Shown here piece by piece: positions 42,559 to 51,621 of a stretch of DNA of 64,000 nucleotides; position 1 is the first letter of the stretch, and the number at the start of each line of letters is the position of its first letter. Under the pieces are notes generated by a model, which searched no databases, had not been told where the DNA came from, and worked only from the letters and a program-made list of their open reading frames with translations. Position numbers and translations under genes: made by a program. The DNA is from Egicoccus sp. AB-alg6-2 (GTDB taxonomy: Bacteria > Actinomycetota > Nitriliruptoria > Nitriliruptorales > Nitriliruptoraceae), in assembly GCF_041821025.1 (NCBI RefSeq), contig NZ_JBGUAY010000006.1, positions 62,001-126,000 on the forward strand, in the 5' to 3' direction.

Positions 42559-43377
42559 TCAGGGCAGTTCGCCCGTTTCGGCGACGTGCCTCGCGACGTC
42601 ACGCAACTTGACGTTGTCGCGCTGCGACACCTCGCGGATCCGGTCCAACGCCTCGAGCGCCGACCAGCGGTGCCGCTGCATCAGGATGCCCTTGGCCTGG
42701 CCGATCACGTCCCGGGACTCGAGCGCGGACTGCAGCCCCTCGCGTGCGATCGCGGCCGCCAGCGCCGCCGCACACTGTGCGGCGAACACCTCACCGCGCT
42801 CGACCGCCTGGGCGTCGAACGCGTCGGTCTCGCGGGAGTAGAGGTTGAGCACGCCGAAGCGGTCGTCGTCGGTGCGATGGAGGAAGAGCGGAAACGACAG
42901 GGCCGATCGGATGCCCCGTTCCGCGGCGTCGGGGCCGAACGCCGGCCAGCGCGGGTCGCTGCCGAGGTCGGCGGCGACCACCGTGACCTGGTCGTGCCCC
43001 GCCTGCAGGCACGGCCCCTCGTCGGTCGCTTCCTGGATCTTGTCCAACTCGATCGCGAGCGGATCGGTCGAGACCGGGGTCGTGACCCCGCGGGCGCGGA
43101 TGAACATGATGTCGGCGATGTCGCAGCCCCCGACCAGTTCGGTCGCCAACTCGACCGCCAGTTGCAGCGTGCCGTCGACCTCGTTGCACGACGCGAGGTC
43201 GCGCAGTGCCGCCGCGAACCGGCCCGACCCGCCCTCGGGACCGCCTTCAGCCGCGCCCAGACCATCTACCACGAACGAGCCACCGTCGTCCGAACGGCTC
43301 GTCAGCGGTTTCGTCCACAGCAAGTTCGTCCGCAACGAGCCTACCAATCCCCTGTTGGACGCCGGACCAGGTGGCAC
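42559..43377 (-). CDS. GAF-ANTAR RNA-binding antiterminator
   Basis: An apparently intact 272-residue protein if read from the GTG at 43,377; a GTG at 43,272 is equally possible because the first 35 residues show no conservation and no ribosome site was seen. The GAF domain covers residues 50-190 (ADLGSDPRWPAFGPDAAERG, IRSALSFPLFLHRTDDDRFG, VLNLYSRETDAF). The ANTAR domain covers residues 205-265 (SRDVIGQAKGILMQRHRWSA, ALDRIREVSQRDNVKLRD). It would sense a ligand through GAF and bind twin hairpins in target transcripts. It is the only undamaged member of the three-gene group. Confidence 0.85.
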   Translation of the reverse strand: MPPGPASNRGLVGSLRTNLLWTKPLTSRSDDGGSFVVDGLGAAEGGPEGGSGRFAAALRDLASCNEVDGTLQLAVELATELVGGCDIADIMFIRARGVTTPVSTDPLAIELDKIQEATDEGPCLQAGHDQVTVVAADLGSDPRWPAFGPDAAERGIRSALSFPLFLHRTDDDRFGVLNLYSRETDAFDAQAVERGEVFAAQCAAALAAAIAREGLQSALESRDVIGQAKGILMQRHRWSALEALDRIREVSQRDNVKLRDVARHVAETGELP

Positions 43378-43410
43378 GAGGTGATGTGACCCGAGGGATG
43401 CCTCGTCGAC

Positions 43411-43860
43411 TCATTCGGCGGCGTCGCCGTAGGCGAAGCGGTGGACCTCGGCGCCGGCGGCATCCCGCAGGACGAGCACGTCGCCGTCGTCGTCCAGCAC
43501 CTCGGTGTCGAGGCAGTTGAAGACCGCTTCGTCGCTGTTCTCGCCGCAGGCCGTGTGCACGCGCAGCTCGGCACCGGGGTCGATCTGGGTCCCGATGCCG
43601 ACGTTGAGGCGGTTGCCCTGCGCATCCTCGAGCCACCAGCCGCCGAGGTCGTTGCGGATGTCGAGGTCGTGGCGCAGGACCACGTGCTCGCCCGCCCCCT
43701 CGGCGAGGTCGTCGCCCTCGGCGTCGGCGACGACCCTGGCGATGTAGGCCGACCCGGTCCGCGCGGTGTCGGCGTCGGGCAGGTCGAACGTGCCGCTGGC
43801 GCCACCGCCGCTGCAGGCGGCGGCCACCATGGCCGCCGCCACCACCGTACGCCGACCCAC
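43411..43860 (-). CDS. Small lipoprotein with lamin-tail-like domain
   Basis: A 149-residue predicted lipoprotein. The GTG at 43,860 is supported by AGGAGG a few bases upstream and by the lipobox AAAC near residue 16. Residues 40-145 have the pattern of a lamin-tail (LTD) domain: DLDIRNDLGGWWLEDAQGN, RLNVGIGTQIDPGAELRVHT and DDDGDVLVLRDAAGAEVHRF. Such domains occur in secreted bacterial proteins and are thought to mediate binding on the cell surface or to nucleic acids. The 28-bp gap to the permease gene suggests a shared transcript. Confidence 0.75.
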   Translation of the reverse strand: MGRRTVVAAAMVAAACSGGGASGTFDLPDADTARTGSAYIARVVADAEGDDLAEGAGEHVVLRHDLDIRNDLGGWWLEDAQGNRLNVGIGTQIDPGAELRVHTACGENSDEAVFNCLDTEVLDDDGDVLVLRDAAGAEVHRFAYGDAAE

Positions 43861-43888
43861 GGTCCCTCCTCGACGCGGGCCGGGAAGG

Positions 43889-45349
43889 TTACGTCCCGGT
43901 CGTGTCGGCCGGCGGGACCGGGTCGTGCCGGTGCGCAGGATCCGGCGCTCCCGCCGGGCCGGTCGGACGCGCCGGATCGGTCGGACGCGCCGGGTCGGTC
44001 GTGATGTTGGCTGGAGCGACCGCTGCACCCAGCGGCGAGTCGGTCCCCGTCTCGCGTCCCGGCAGGACGAGGTTGAGGAACACGGCGAGGAAGCCGGCCG
44101 GCACGATGCCGGTGATCAGCAGGACCCGCAGCTGTTCGGGCGCGATGGCGACCAGGTCGGGCACGGTGGCCATGCCCTGGCCGACCCCGACCGAGACGGC
44201 GATGATCAGCAGCGCGCGCCGGTCGAGCCGCGACTCCGCGATCAGGCGGATACCTGCCGCGGCGACCATCGCGAACATCACGACCGCAGCACCACCGAGA
44301 ACGGCCGACGGCATGGCGGCGATGACCGCGGCGAGCTTCGGGATGAAGCCGGCGAGGATCAGGAAGACCGCGCCGACGGACACCACGTGCCGGCTCATCA
44401 CGCCGGTGAAGGCGACGAGGCCGACGTTCTGGCTGTAGGAGGTGTTGGGCATCGCGCTGAACACCGACGCGAACGCGGTGCCGACACCGTCGGCGATGAC
44501 GCCACCGGACAGCTCCTTGTCGGTGACCTCGCGGCCGGCACCGCCCTTGGTGACCGCGGCGAGGTCGCCGATGGTCTCGACGCTGGTCGCGATGGCCATG
44601 ACGCCCATGCCGATGACGGCCGCCGCCGGGAACGTGAGGCCGAACGCGAGCGGACGCGGGAACGAGAACCAGGCGGCGTCGGCGATGCGGGCACCGTCGA
44701 CGAGCCCGAACGGGATGGCGGCGAGGTAGCCGACCACGAGGCCGACCAGGACGGAGGCGGCGCTGAGGATGCCCTTGCCGAGCGCGTACGTGACCAGGAT
44801 CACCACGAGCACCAGGCCGGCCAGGCCGAGGTTGGTGGCGGAACCGAAGTTCTCCGAACCGGCGCCACCGCCGGCGAGGTTGATCCCGGCGGGCAGCAGC
44901 CCGACCCCGATGACGAGCACCACGATGCCGCTGACCAGCGGCGGGAACAGCGACTTGAGCCAGCGCAGGCTGACGCCCAGCAAAACCTGCACGACGCCGG
45001 CGAAGATCGCGCCGCCGAAGATCGCCGACAGCCCGTACTCCGACGCCAGCGGGATGGCGATGACCAGGAACCCGAAGCTGGTGCCCTGGACGACGGGAAG
45101 CCGGGCGCCGACGGGCCCGATTCCGATCGTCTGCAGCAACGTGGTCAGACCGGCGACGAGCAGCGCGACCTGCACGAGAAAGGCGGTCTCGCCGGTGGTC
45201 GCTCCCACGACGCCGGCGATGATGATGGGGATGGTGACGTTGCTGGCGACCATCACCAGCACGTGCTGAAGGCCGAGGGGGATGGCCTTGCCCAGCGGCG
45301 GCATCTCCTCGACGTCGTACAGGACCTCAACCGAACCGCGATCGACCAT
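43889..45349 (-). CDS. NCS2-family nucleobase permease (xanthine/uracil type)
   Basis: A 486-residue inner-membrane transporter with about 13-14 helices. The ATG at 45,349 follows GGGAG. Family marks: IPLGLQHVLVMVASNVTIP at the N-terminus, VVQGTSFGFLVIAIPLASE, ATSVETIGDLAAVTKGG (conserved Glu of the substrate site) and SYSQNVGLVAFTGVMSRHV (the QNxG motif). It imports a purine or pyrimidine base with protons. The C-terminal 45 residues are a Pro/Asp-rich cytoplasmic tail with DPARPTDPARPTGPAG repeats. I cannot separate xanthine from uracil specificity. Confidence 0.9.
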   Translation of the reverse strand: MVDRGSVEVLYDVEEMPPLGKAIPLGLQHVLVMVASNVTIPIIIAGVVGATTGETAFLVQVALLVAGLTTLLQTIGIGPVGARLPVVQGTSFGFLVIAIPLASEYGLSAIFGGAIFAGVVQVLLGVSLRWLKSLFPPLVSGIVVLVIGVGLLPAGINLAGGGAGSENFGSATNLGLAGLVLVVILVTYALGKGILSAASVLVGLVVGYLAAIPFGLVDGARIADAAWFSFPRPLAFGLTFPAAAVIGMGVMAIATSVETIGDLAAVTKGGAGREVTDKELSGGVIADGVGTAFASVFSAMPNTSYSQNVGLVAFTGVMSRHVVSVGAVFLILAGFIPKLAAVIAAMPSAVLGGAAVVMFAMVAAAGIRLIAESRLDRRALLIIAVSVGVGQGMATVPDLVAIAPEQLRVLLITGIVPAGFLAVFLNLVLPGRETGTDSPLGAAVAPANITTDPARPTDPARPTGPAGAPDPAHRHDPVPPADTTGT

Positions 45350-45473
45350 GAAGCGCTCCCTTTTGCTCCGGTCCATCCAGTCCGGACATCGTACGGACGG
45401 ACGGTCGACCAAGCGGCAGGTTCGACCACGGACGCGTCCGCGGTGACGAGGGCGTGGCAGGTATCGTCGTCGC

Positions 45474-45890
45474 GTGGAGACCAGCGAACTCGTGGAGACG
45501 ATCGGTACGGCCCTTGCCGGCGAGCCGGTGGAGTTCGCGTACCTCTTCGGTTCCCAGGCGCGGGGTGACGCACAGCCGCACAGCGACGTGGACCTCGCGG
45601 TGCTGTTCGCCGACGGACTGCCGGCATCGGACCGCTTCGAGCGGTTCCTCGAGCTCGGAGCCCGGCTGGAGCGTCTGCTGGGTCGGCACGTCGACGTCGT
45701 CGACCTGGCCGAAGCGCCGCTGCGCCTCGCCGGTCGCATCCTGACGGAGCGTGTGGTCGTCGTCGGACTCCAGAGCGCAGCACGGGTGCGGTACGAGACC
45801 GATCTCCTCCCCCGCTTCCTGGACTTCGACCACCATGCCCGGCAACTCGACCAAGCGTTGCTGGCGACGATGGCCAGGCAGGCGCCCTGA
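45474..45890 (+). CDS. mntA: MntA-like nucleotidyltransferase antitoxin
   Basis: A 138-residue minimal nucleotidyltransferase starting at GTG. The core motif is AYLFGSQARGDAQPHSDVDL, the GSxxxGDxxxxSDxD pattern with the two metal-binding Asp residues, and LLGRHVDVVDLAEAP supplies the third Asp. In the HEPN/MNT pair, MntA adds AMP groups to a Tyr of the partner toxin and silences it. The partner follows after 2 bases. The divergent NCS2 gene lies 124 bp upstream; no operator was recognised in that gap. Confidence 0.88.
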   Translation: METSELVETIGTALAGEPVEFAYLFGSQARGDAQPHSDVDLAVLFADGLPASDRFERFLELGARLERLLGRHVDVVDLAEAPLRLAGRILTERVVVVGLQSAARVRYETDLLPRFLDFDHHARQLDQALLATMARQAP

Positions 45891-45892
45891 GC

Positions 45893-46315
45893 ATGGTCGA
45901 CGCCGAACGACTCCTGGCTCTCCTCGATCGGCTCGAGCGGACCGAGGACGAGCTGCGCCGGTTGCGCGAACTCGGCCCCGCTGCCGTCCGCGACGATGTC
46001 GACCGGATGTACGCCTGCAAGTACCTGTTCGTCCTCGCGGCGGAGATCGCGATCGATGCGGGACAGCATGTCATCGCGTCCGAGGGCTACTCCGCGCCGA
46101 GCTCGTTCGCCGGCGTCTTCGAGGAGTTGGCGCGTCGAGGCGCGATCGACGCGGAACTCGGCGACTCCCTGGGGGCCATGGCGCGGTTTCGGAACCTGCT
46201 CGTGCATGGCTACGCGGAGGTCGACGACGACCGTGTCGTCGACATCCTGCACGGCGATCGGCTGCACGACCTCCAGCGGTTGCGATCCAGCCTTGCGGGC
46301 CTGGCCGAAAACTGA
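45893..46315 (+). CDS. hepT: HepT-like HEPN-domain toxin
   Basis: A 140-residue all-helical HEPN (DUF86) protein. The catalytic motif FRNLLVHGYAEVDDDRV fits R-x4-H-x-Y exactly; the Tyr is the site modified by MntA in studied pairs. HepT toxins act as RNases. The ATG lies 2 bases after the antitoxin stop, so both come from one mRNA. The pair is complete and looks functional. Confidence 0.9.
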   Translation: MVDAERLLALLDRLERTEDELRRLRELGPAAVRDDVDRMYACKYLFVLAAEIAIDAGQHVIASEGYSAPSSFAGVFEELARRGAIDAELGDSLGAMARFRNLLVHGYAEVDDDRVVDILHGDRLHDLQRLRSSLAGLAEN

Positions 46316-46406
46316 GGCCCGGCGAGCCAGAGACGGAGCACTACAGTCGCCGGTTCGCACCCCGGGCATACGCAGCGGACCCGGGCCCAAGCGGGAAGAG
46401 GACCGT

Positions 46407-46673
46407 ATGGAGCCGTTCGACGAGAAGGACATGGGCCAGCGGGCGCTGAAAGTGCTTCGAGCCTGGAACGCTGGCAACGAGGACAACCTGCCGATCGCGA
46501 TGCACGAGGCCAAGCAGATCATCGAGGAGGACGGCGATGCTGATCGTCTCGTCGCCGACCTCATCACCGTGGCCGGCTTCCTGCTCGTCAACCTCGAGCA
46601 GCGCGGCCAGCCCCCCGCCGTCACGATGGCGCTGACCGAGGCCTTCCTCGAGAGCGGACGCGACGACGCCTGA
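46407..46673 (+). CDS. Small protein of unknown function
   Basis: An 88-residue, acidic, soluble, mostly helical protein; GAAGAGG lies upstream of the ATG. It has no Cys pair, signal or membrane segment. Blocks such as MGQRALKVLRAWNAGNEDN and MHEAKQIIEEDGDADRLVAD are helical and amphipathic. It follows the toxin gene after 91 bp and may be co-transcribed. I do not recognise a family. Confidence 0.6.
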   Translation: MEPFDEKDMGQRALKVLRAWNAGNEDNLPIAMHEAKQIIEEDGDADRLVADLITVAGFLLVNLEQRGQPPAVTMALTEAFLESGRDDA

Positions 46674-46805
46674 TCCCGGCCCCCCCGCCCGGTTCCTGCC
46701 GCGGCCAGGTGTCCGACGGTCGGTCTCGTCCCGCGAAACCTGTAGCTACGCTGAAGGCCGGACTCAAGGCGCGGGTCCTCCCGGATCGTCGAGGAGGGAC
46801 CCGCG

Positions 46806-47051
46806 ATGGCCGCACCTGCTTCCGCCGCACTGGACTGGCCCGTCCCGCCGGCCTGCCTGTTGTGTGGCACGCCGACGCCTGAGCCGGGCTGCTGTTCGGC
46901 CACCTGCGCCAGCCGGGCCCACCTGGAGGTCCAGCGCAACGCCGCACGGCTGCGCACCGCCGCGCTGACGGCCGAAGACCGCCGGGCACTCGCGGAGCGC
47001 AACGGCCGCCTCACCTCGATCCTGCTGCAGTGGCAGCGGAAAGCCGGCTGA
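46806..47051 (+). CDS. Small zinc-ribbon-like protein
   Basis: An 81-residue protein. GAGGAGGGACC stands nine bases before the ATG. Residues 17-36 carry CLLCGTPTPEPGCCSATC, a compact Cys-rich cluster that could bind one zinc ion. The rest is a helical, Arg-rich tail (RNAARLRTAALTAEDRRALA). Size and layout suggest a regulatory or nucleic-acid-binding small protein. The function is unknown. The hairpin at 47,099 ends the transcript. Confidence 0.6.
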   Translation: MAAPASAALDWPVPPACLLCGTPTPEPGCCSATCASRAHLEVQRNAARLRTAALTAEDRRALAERNGRLTSILLQWQRKAG

Positions 47052-47098
47052 GGCGCGGGGCGACGGCAGCGGCGCCACCGTGGCTGGCTGGAGGCTCG

Positions 47099-47127
47099 GG
47101 AGGGGCCGGCACCAGGCCGGCCCCTCC
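47099..47127. terminator. Bidirectional terminator
   Basis: A perfect 12-bp stem (GGAGGGGCCGGC / GCCGGCCCCTCC) with loop ACCAG lies between two convergent genes, followed on the plus strand by a short T-containing stretch. Confidence 0.85.
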
Positions 47128-47145
47128 AACTGTTTCGAGAACCTG

Positions 47146-48948
47146 CTACCCCCGGGCGTCGGCGATACCGCGCAGGGCCTTGGCCAACGCGGACGCGTCC
47201 GACTGGTGCTCGATCTGGTTCGCGAGGGCGTGCAGCTGGGCCGTTGCGGCCCGACCCTGCGCACCGCTGTCGAAGCGCAGCGCCCGATCGAGGAACTTGT
47301 CGAGGTCACGTCGCAGGTTGGCCGGGAGCTCCGCCCGGTCAGCTTGGTCGCGCAATGCGTCAGCGACCACAGCCGTCAGCCTCCAGGTCACCTTCGACTG
47401 GGTCATGGGGTTGTGCTGGTCGTAGGTGACGGTCTTGGCCGCAGCGAGCTCGTTCGCGCTCAGGTACTGGGTCTCGACCAGGTCGAAGACGTCCAGCCCG
47501 CGGGCGATCTCGGTGCCGTAGACGTTGCCGTTGTGCCAGTAGCCGGACCAGAACCCGCCGAGCACGAGCGTGTCGGCGATCGGGCCGCGGTCGAAGTAGG
47601 CGATCTCGAACGGTGCCGACGGGTCGGTCCAGTCGAACACCGAGATGCCACCCTGGTACCACGCCTGGACCATGATGTCGCGACCGGGTACCGGCACGAC
47701 GTTGGCCTGGTGGGCGACACAGTTCTCCGCCGCCGTCTGTGCCGCCGGCAGCTTGTAGTGACTGGCGAACTGCAGACGTGGACCGTCGGCGGTCCGCACG
47801 ATCTCGTACAGCCCGTTGGCGCCCCAGGTCGCGGGGTCACCTTCGCGGCAGCGCGCCGCGGTGCCGCCGCCCCACTCGTCGGTGAACATCACCGCGGTGC
47901 CGTCGTTGTTGAAGTTGGCCGAGTGCCAGTAGGCGAAGCTCGGGTCGATCACCTCGTCGATCCGTTTCGGGTTGGCCGGGTCGGAGATGTCGAGCAGGAG
48001 CCCGTTGCCCTCGCAGGCGCCGGCGGCCAGACCGATCTCGGGGAAGACCGTGATGTCGTGGCACGCGTCGGTCTGCGTGGTGTTCTGCGTCCCGGGACCG
48101 TGGCTACCGCCCGGCCACAGCCCGTCGATGTTGCCCTCGTCGTCGGCGAACAGTCGCGGTTCGTTGACGATCTCGGCCGCGGCGGGATTGGCGAGCGGGA
48201 CCTCGATCACCTCGATGCGGAACCTCGAAGACGCCTCGTCGAAGTCCTCGGCGGTGGCGGGCGGGTTGGCGCAGCCCTCGAGCTCGTCGCCGGAGCGGAC
48301 CGAGCTCGTGCCGTTGACGTAGACGTAGATCCTGCTCGGGTCGTTGAGGTCGGGAACCAGCCGGTGGGTGTGCGAACCGCGGCAGGTCTGCACCGTCGCG
48401 ACCTGCTGCGGATTGTCGATGTCGCTGATGTCGAAGATCCGGACGCCCCGGAAGCGGTTGGGGTTCTCGCCGGAGGACGGACCGGCGGTGCAGTCGAGCT
48501 GCGCGCGGGTCTCCTCGACCGACATGAAGACCAGGTCACCCCACACGTTGAGATCGCCCTGGCCACCGGGGCAGTGCACCACCGTGCGCAGCGTCGGATT
48601 GGCCGGGTCGGAGATGTCGAAGATGTTGAAGCCGGCGAAGTTGCCCTGCAGGGCGTAGTCGCCGGTGAAGGTCAGGTCGGAGTTGGCCGTCGAGATCCCG
48701 CCGAAGGCGGAGTCGAGGCTCGCCGGGTCCCACAGTTCGCCGTCCGGCTTTTCGAAGGTGCCGATCAGGTCCATGCCGAAGATCGCCTGTTCGGCATCGA
48801 GGAAGCCGCTGCCCAGACCCTCGCGAGGGTCGGTCTGCGCGGTCGCCGCTGCCGGCATCAGCGCGACGAGCAGTCCGGCGATCGCCGCGAGGCTCAGGAT
48901 GCGTGGGCGGCTGCGGCGCTGGTTGCGCCGCGGTTGCGAGTCGTGCAT
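47146..48948 (-). CDS. Secreted LVIVD-repeat protein
   Basis: A 600-residue exported protein. The ATG at 48,948 is preferred (purine-rich GGAGAGGACC upstream); a TTG at 48,969 is in frame. A signal peptide with LAAIAGLLVALMPAAATAQ follows a basic start. The body contains repeated LVIVD-type units, each with 'V.IFDISD..NP..V': AGFNIFDISDPANPTLRTVV, VRIFDISDIDNPQQVATVQT, LLLDISDPANPKRIDE and ISVFDWTDPSAPFEIAYFD. These form a beta propeller on the outside of the cell. The C-terminal 100 residues are helical and may bind the wall. Similar proteins are common in Actinobacteria, without known function. Confidence 0.85.
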   Translation of the reverse strand: MHDSQPRRNQRRSRPRILSLAAIAGLLVALMPAAATAQTDPREGLGSGFLDAEQAIFGMDLIGTFEKPDGELWDPASLDSAFGGISTANSDLTFTGDYALQGNFAGFNIFDISDPANPTLRTVVHCPGGQGDLNVWGDLVFMSVEETRAQLDCTAGPSSGENPNRFRGVRIFDISDIDNPQQVATVQTCRGSHTHRLVPDLNDPSRIYVYVNGTSSVRSGDELEGCANPPATAEDFDEASSRFRIEVIEVPLANPAAAEIVNEPRLFADDEGNIDGLWPGGSHGPGTQNTTQTDACHDITVFPEIGLAAGACEGNGLLLDISDPANPKRIDEVIDPSFAYWHSANFNNDGTAVMFTDEWGGGTAARCREGDPATWGANGLYEIVRTADGPRLQFASHYKLPAAQTAAENCVAHQANVVPVPGRDIMVQAWYQGGISVFDWTDPSAPFEIAYFDRGPIADTLVLGGFWSGYWHNGNVYGTEIARGLDVFDLVETQYLSANELAAAKTVTYDQHNPMTQSKVTWRLTAVVADALRDQADRAELPANLRRDLDKFLDRALRFDSGAQGRAATAQLHALANQIEHQSDASALAKALRGIADARG

Positions 48949-49280
48949 GTGTCGTGGTCCTCTCCTCAAGTGCTCCCGAACCCGGCATGCAGGCGACGCG
49001 TGGCGACGTCGCGGTGATGCGGCCGTCCTCCCCCGAACGACGACCTCGCACCGATCCGACTCGCCGGCGCCTTCCGACCGGGCATGGGAAGAAACTAGTC
49101 ATTTCCGGCCGGTCGCGAACAGGGCCCTCGCGCGCAGCTCGCGCGGCGGCGAGCCATTGGACGCGGCAGGTCACCGTACGGGCGCGCCCGCGCTGCGCGC
49201 ACCGAATCAGTTCATCATCGTCGGTCCGGCAGCCGGGTCTATGGTTTCGACTTTCGGCGTACGTGGCGGAGGACCGGCGG
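48949..49280. promoter_or_regulatory. Divergent intergenic region (332 bp)
   Basis: The gap lies between the divergent LVIVD and DUF305 genes. It holds a locally AT-richer patch at 49,086-49,102 (AAGAAACTAGTCATTTCC) and another at 49,240-49,254 (TCTATGGTTTCGACT). These could be the -10 areas of the minus and plus promoters. No repeat, RNA gene or coding stretch is supported. Confidence 0.4.
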
Positions 49281-49967
49281 ATGAGTGCTGTTCGGCGGCG
49301 TCGTCACCCGCTGCCGCTGCTGATGGCGGCGGCCATGCTGGTCGGCTGCACCTCTTCGTCCGAGGACGCTCCCCGGGTTGTCCAGCCGGGCGCTCCGGGC
49401 GATGCCAGTCGCGAGTTGTCAGCGAGCGAACTAGCCGCGATCGACTACAGCGACTACGGCGAGGCCGACGTCGCCTTCATGCAGCACATGATACTCCACC
49501 ACGTCCAGGCGTTGCGGCTGACCCGACTGGTGCCCGACCGCACCGCGCGTGAGGACATCCCGCTGCTCGCGCGTCGCATCGACCTGTCGCAGGAGGCCGA
49601 GCTCGAACAGATGCGCGCCTGGCTGCTCGAGCGCGACGAACCCGTCCCGTCCCTGCTCGCCGGCCACGACCACGACGAGGTCACGGTCCCCGACGACGAG
49701 CTGATGCCGGGGATGCTCACCGAGCAGGAGCTGCTGGCCGTCGAGGCAGCCAGCGGCGAGGCGTTCGACCGGCTGTTCCTCGAGGCGATGATCCGCCACC
49801 ACGAGGGTGCGCTGCAGATGGTCACCGAGCTGTTCGACGCCGAGAGCGGCGCCACCGACCTGTCGGTGTCGAGCTTCGCCAATCACGTGGCGGCCGACCA
49901 GACGATCGAGATCGGCCGGATGCGCCGCATCCTCGACGAGCTCGACGCCGGCGACGCGGCGGGTTGA
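49281..49967 (+). CDS. DUF305-family lipoprotein
   Basis: A 228-residue predicted lipoprotein: basic start, hydrophobic core and lipobox LVGC at about residue 22. Two DUF305 half-repeats carry the His-rich helices DVAFMQHMILHHVQALRLTR and LFLEAMIRHHEGALQMVTEL. The Met/His pattern of this ferritin-like fold is linked to copper or other metal binding in related proteins. GGAGG lies ahead of the ATG. It is divergent from the LVIVD gene and ends 46 bp from the convergent stress-protein gene. Confidence 0.85.
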   Translation: MSAVRRRRHPLPLLMAAAMLVGCTSSSEDAPRVVQPGAPGDASRELSASELAAIDYSDYGEADVAFMQHMILHHVQALRLTRLVPDRTAREDIPLLARRIDLSQEAELEQMRAWLLERDEPVPSLLAGHDHDEVTVPDDELMPGMLTEQELLAVEAASGEAFDRLFLEAMIRHHEGALQMVTELFDAESGATDLSVSSFANHVAADQTIEIGRMRRILDELDAGDAAG

Positions 49968-50013
49968 GGTCCGTCGCTCCTGAGAAGTCGCTGGGCAGCC
50001 GCCGAGGTCGCGC

Positions 50014-50481
50014 TCAGCTGTGCTCGTCGGTGGACTCGGCCTCGTAGCGGATGATCACCACGGGACAGTGGGCATGGTTGGCGGCCTGGCGGCTCACCGA
50101 TCCGAGCACCAGCTCCCGGAACCCGCTCAGCCCCCGGGAGCCGACCACGAGCAGGGCGGCGTCACGGGAGCGTTCCACCAGCGCGTCGGCCGGGCCGCGG
50201 TCGTCGACGACGAGGCGCCGGATGGTCACCTCGCCTGCCTCGACGTCGGCGATCGCCTCGTCGAGGGCGCGCTGCGCTTCCTCCCTGGCACCGACGATCG
50301 CGTTGTCGAGCACGTCGGGGTTGACGAGGCCGTCGGTGTAGCCCGACGCCATCATGCCCGGCATGTCGAGCACGTACACCGCCTCGACCTGCGCGTTTCG
50401 CAGCCGGGCTTCCTCGACCGCCCATCGCAGGGCCGCAGTCGAGCGCTCGGACCCGTCGACGCCGACGACGATGGTGTCCAT
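50014..50481 (-). CDS. Universal stress protein (UspA family)
   Basis: A 155-residue single-domain Usp. The start IVVGVDGSERSTAALRWAVE is typical. The ATP-binding motif G-x2-G-x9-G-S is met by VGSRGLSGFRELVLGSVS near residue 125. Such proteins bind ATP in the cytoplasm and help survival under stress. The start at 50,481 follows a purine-rich GGGGGAC. A 104-bp gap separates it from the recombinase gene. Confidence 0.92.
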   Translation of the reverse strand: MDTIVVGVDGSERSTAALRWAVEEARLRNAQVEAVYVLDMPGMMASGYTDGLVNPDVLDNAIVGAREEAQRALDEAIADVEAGEVTIRRLVVDDRGPADALVERSRDAALLVVGSRGLSGFRELVLGSVSRQAANHAHCPVVIIRYEAESTDEHS

Positions 50482-50585
50482 CTTCAGTCCCCCGGTTGCG
50501 GTACCCGGATGGTCGCAGCGAACCGCCCCACCGGCAAGGCGGCGACCGACGTGGTGACACGCGCCGGTGTCGAGCGGGTGATCGG

Positions 50586-51506
50586 TCACCACCGGTCGGC
50601 GACGACGCGGCGCAGGTCGTCCAGGTGGAGGTGGGTGTAGCCGACGGTGGAAGCGATGGACCGGTGCCCGAGCAGGCGTTGCACGACGTGGATGTCGACG
50701 CCGTCGCGGACAAGCTCGGTCGCGAAGGTGTGGCGCCATCGGTGAGGGAAATGCCGCCCGGCCACGCCTGCCCCCTCGCCGGCCAGCACGACTTCGCGGT
50801 AGACGGCCTCGTGACTGAAGCCGGCCTGCGGTGTGGTCACGGCCGGGTGCGGGTTGGCGAACAGCAACGGCGAGTCGGGCAGCTCTGGACGCAGCCCGCC
50901 GAGGTAGCCGCGGAGCAGCTGCTGCAGCGGAGGTGGCAGCACGACGACGCGGGGACGCGACCCCTTGCCGATGACACCGGCACGACCGGCGTCGAGGTCG
51001 AGCCGGTCCAGGCGCAGACTCCGCAGCTCGCCGGAGCGCATCCCGGTGTAGCGGAGCGTTGAGACGATGACGTGGCGCAGCCGCCCGCGGAGGTCGTCGA
51101 GGGCAGCGGTGTGGCCGAGGATGTCGCGCACCTCGTCGGCGCGGTAGACCGAGATCTCCGACGTCGAGACCTTCGGCGCGGCGAGCCTCCCGGCGGGATC
51201 GTCGTCGTTTCGCCCGGTGAGCACCAGCCAGGCGAAAAAGCGGCGCAGCGTCGCGAGTTGCGCCTTGCGGGTCGCAGCACTCACGCCACGATGGTCTTCG
51301 GCGATGAGGAAGCTGGCGAGCTCGGCGGTCGTCGCGCTCGACGGGCAGCGGTCGGCATGGACGCCGAACCACCACCGGGCGAAGGTGCGCAACCAGAGTT
51401 CGCGGTGTCGCAGCGTCTCGGCTGCGAACCCCGCCACGGCGCGTTCGTGATCGACAAAGCCGCTGAGCAGCGCCTGCCAAGAGCTCGTGTGCGAATCAGC
51501 GGCCAT
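50586..51506 (-). CDS. Tyrosine recombinase (XerD-like)
   Basis: A 306-residue site-specific recombinase; the ATG at 51,506 gives the usual SAM-like N-terminal DNA-binding domain. The catalytic residues are all visible: Arg in LRYTGMRSGELRSL, Lys in VIGKGSRPR, His-x2-Arg in HFPHRWRHTFATELVRDG, His in VVQRLLGHRSIASTVG and the nucleophile Tyr in VGYTHLHL. Length and pattern fit XerC/D or phage-integrase-like enzymes. It has no partner gene, no attachment site was found, and it lies next to the S-layer-like gene. Whether it is a housekeeping Xer, a relic, or controls a local inversion cannot be decided here. Confidence 0.9.
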   Translation of the reverse strand: MAADSHTSSWQALLSGFVDHERAVAGFAAETLRHRELWLRTFARWWFGVHADRCPSSATTAELASFLIAEDHRGVSAATRKAQLATLRRFFAWLVLTGRNDDDPAGRLAAPKVSTSEISVYRADEVRDILGHTAALDDLRGRLRHVIVSTLRYTGMRSGELRSLRLDRLDLDAGRAGVIGKGSRPRVVVLPPPLQQLLRGYLGGLRPELPDSPLLFANPHPAVTTPQAGFSHEAVYREVVLAGEGAGVAGRHFPHRWRHTFATELVRDGVDIHVVQRLLGHRSIASTVGYTHLHLDDLRRVVADRW

Positions 51507-51621
51507 GGGCTGATGCTGACAGCGCCGCCGGCCCACCAGCGGAAACAGTGACCGACGCCTGTGGATCACGGCTGGCGTCAGGGCTTGCGCGTCAACGCCG
51601 ACTGCCGTCCCGGAAAAACCG

